A stretch of DNA of 28,909 nt from Chara braunii (lineage: Eukaryota > Streptophyta > Charophyceae > Charales > Characeae), in assembly GCA_003427395.1 (NCBI GenBank), contig BFEA01000231.1:570863-599771 (forward strand), in the 5' to 3' direction. This document shows positions 28,381 to 28,909 of this stretch, in pieces (the stretch's first letter is position 1; each line of letters begins with the position of its first letter). The position numbers and the translations under genes were made by a program. The notes beneath the pieces were generated by a model, which was given only the letters and a program-made list of their open reading frames with translations, ran no database searches and was not told the DNA's origin.

Positions 28381-28879
28381 CTCAGCTTAAACCACCAGTA
28401 CCCTCCGGAGCACTTCGCCGAACCGTTTTTTTTTTCTCTTTCCGAGCCTGCTGGGCCTTTCAGTTGACGCCCAACCTTCCTCAAATAATTGAGGAAGGCC
28501 CTCGATTTTGCACTTGAAGCTTGCTTTTCTGGACGTAGGTGTCGTATGTGTCGGAGTATATTTGCGACAGTCCGTGGGGATTACTGACATTGAACTTCCA
28601 CTATTCACGGACTGCTGCGGCAAGGATTGGCGGAGGAGATCTTGTTGAGGTAAGGTTTTTTTTTTTTTTTTCGCCTACTGTTTTGCAGTTGGGCTTCGGG
28701 TACCGCAGCCCGTCTTGGGACTCGGAGGTGGGACACTGCAGCGGTCGAGCGACCAGCGCACTGGTCGTCAAGGTGGGCAGCCCACGGCGGTCGTTGGGTT
28801 GGCCAAACGTGGTCGTCGTGTAGTGACGCACTTCGTCATGGGAATTGCCTGATGCCGTGGCGGGTGGCGGGAGGGGCAC
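28381..28879. other. Unassigned GC-richer sequence
   Basis: Frames at 28387-28623 (minus) and 28539-28823 (plus) overlap, and neither shows a known motif. Possible gene edge, but nothing firm. Confidence 0.3.
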
Positions 28880-28909
28880 TGAGAAAGAGAGAGAGAGAGA
28901 GAGAGAGAG
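28880..28909. repeat. (GA)n microsatellite at the window end
   Basis: Perfect GA repeats run off the window. Confidence 0.9.

Noticed and set aside
28650-28688. 39-nt GT-AG intron
   Set aside because: GTAAGG and TTTTGCAG fit splice signals, but the size is very small, it is mostly a T run, and neither flank codes for a recognised protein.

Overview
This is repeat-dense eukaryotic nuclear DNA. I found no rRNA, no confident tRNA, no bacterial operon, and no clearly intact conserved host gene. It holds nested transposons, several tandem satellites, microsatellites and homopolymer runs, plus a few ambiguous bases near 27,135 and 27,238. The best taxonomic clue is a Penelope-like retroelement (PLE) with the GIY-YIG nuclease ahead of the reverse transcriptase. 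From established knowledge, that order is described from green algae, spike mosses, slime molds (Chlamys) and invertebrates (Naiad). I cannot name the species.

Layout. 1-8,300 is a nest of mobile DNA. Short repeats carrying a hammerhead-ribozyme-like core sit in (TA)n tracts. A roughly 0.8-kb hAT-like element (family 2) spans 127-6911. It is split by a 5.7-kb PLE (343-6030, minus strand, target duplication TTATGAT) and by a 270-bp hAT-like MITE (6370-6639, perfect 8-bp target duplication). A second family-2 element lies at 7196-7966. The PLE reads, in minus-strand order: pseudo-LTR, CCHC zinc knuckle, charged coiled coil, SAP-like motif, GIY-YIG, CxC linker, RT, pseudo-LTR. It is broken by three frameshifts and at least five in-frame stops.

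8,300-13,500 holds minisatellites, a roughly 95-bp tandem repeat with a palindromic core, a roughly 147-bp tandem repeat, and a possible tRNA-derived SINE. 13,500-16,400 is complex sequence with no gene I recognise. 16,700-17,375 is the most unusual stretch: at least seven hairpins, irregularly spaced, share a TAAGAT loop while their stems vary, with base-pair-preserving changes. 17,500-19,500 holds GC-rich inverted repeats, (CCT)n and (CAAT)n arrays, another hammerhead-like repeat and a roughly 122-bp satellite.

19,500-24,800 is mostly unassigned. It includes several perfect hairpins, one plausible exon, a 167-codon ORF of unknown family and a 216-bp tandem duplication. 24,790-26,065 is a decayed RT of a second, distinct PLE on the plus strand. 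26,300-28,400 returns to family-2 hAT-like elements and MITEs; the two MITEs there have perfect 8-bp target duplications. The rest is unassigned sequence ending in (GA)n.
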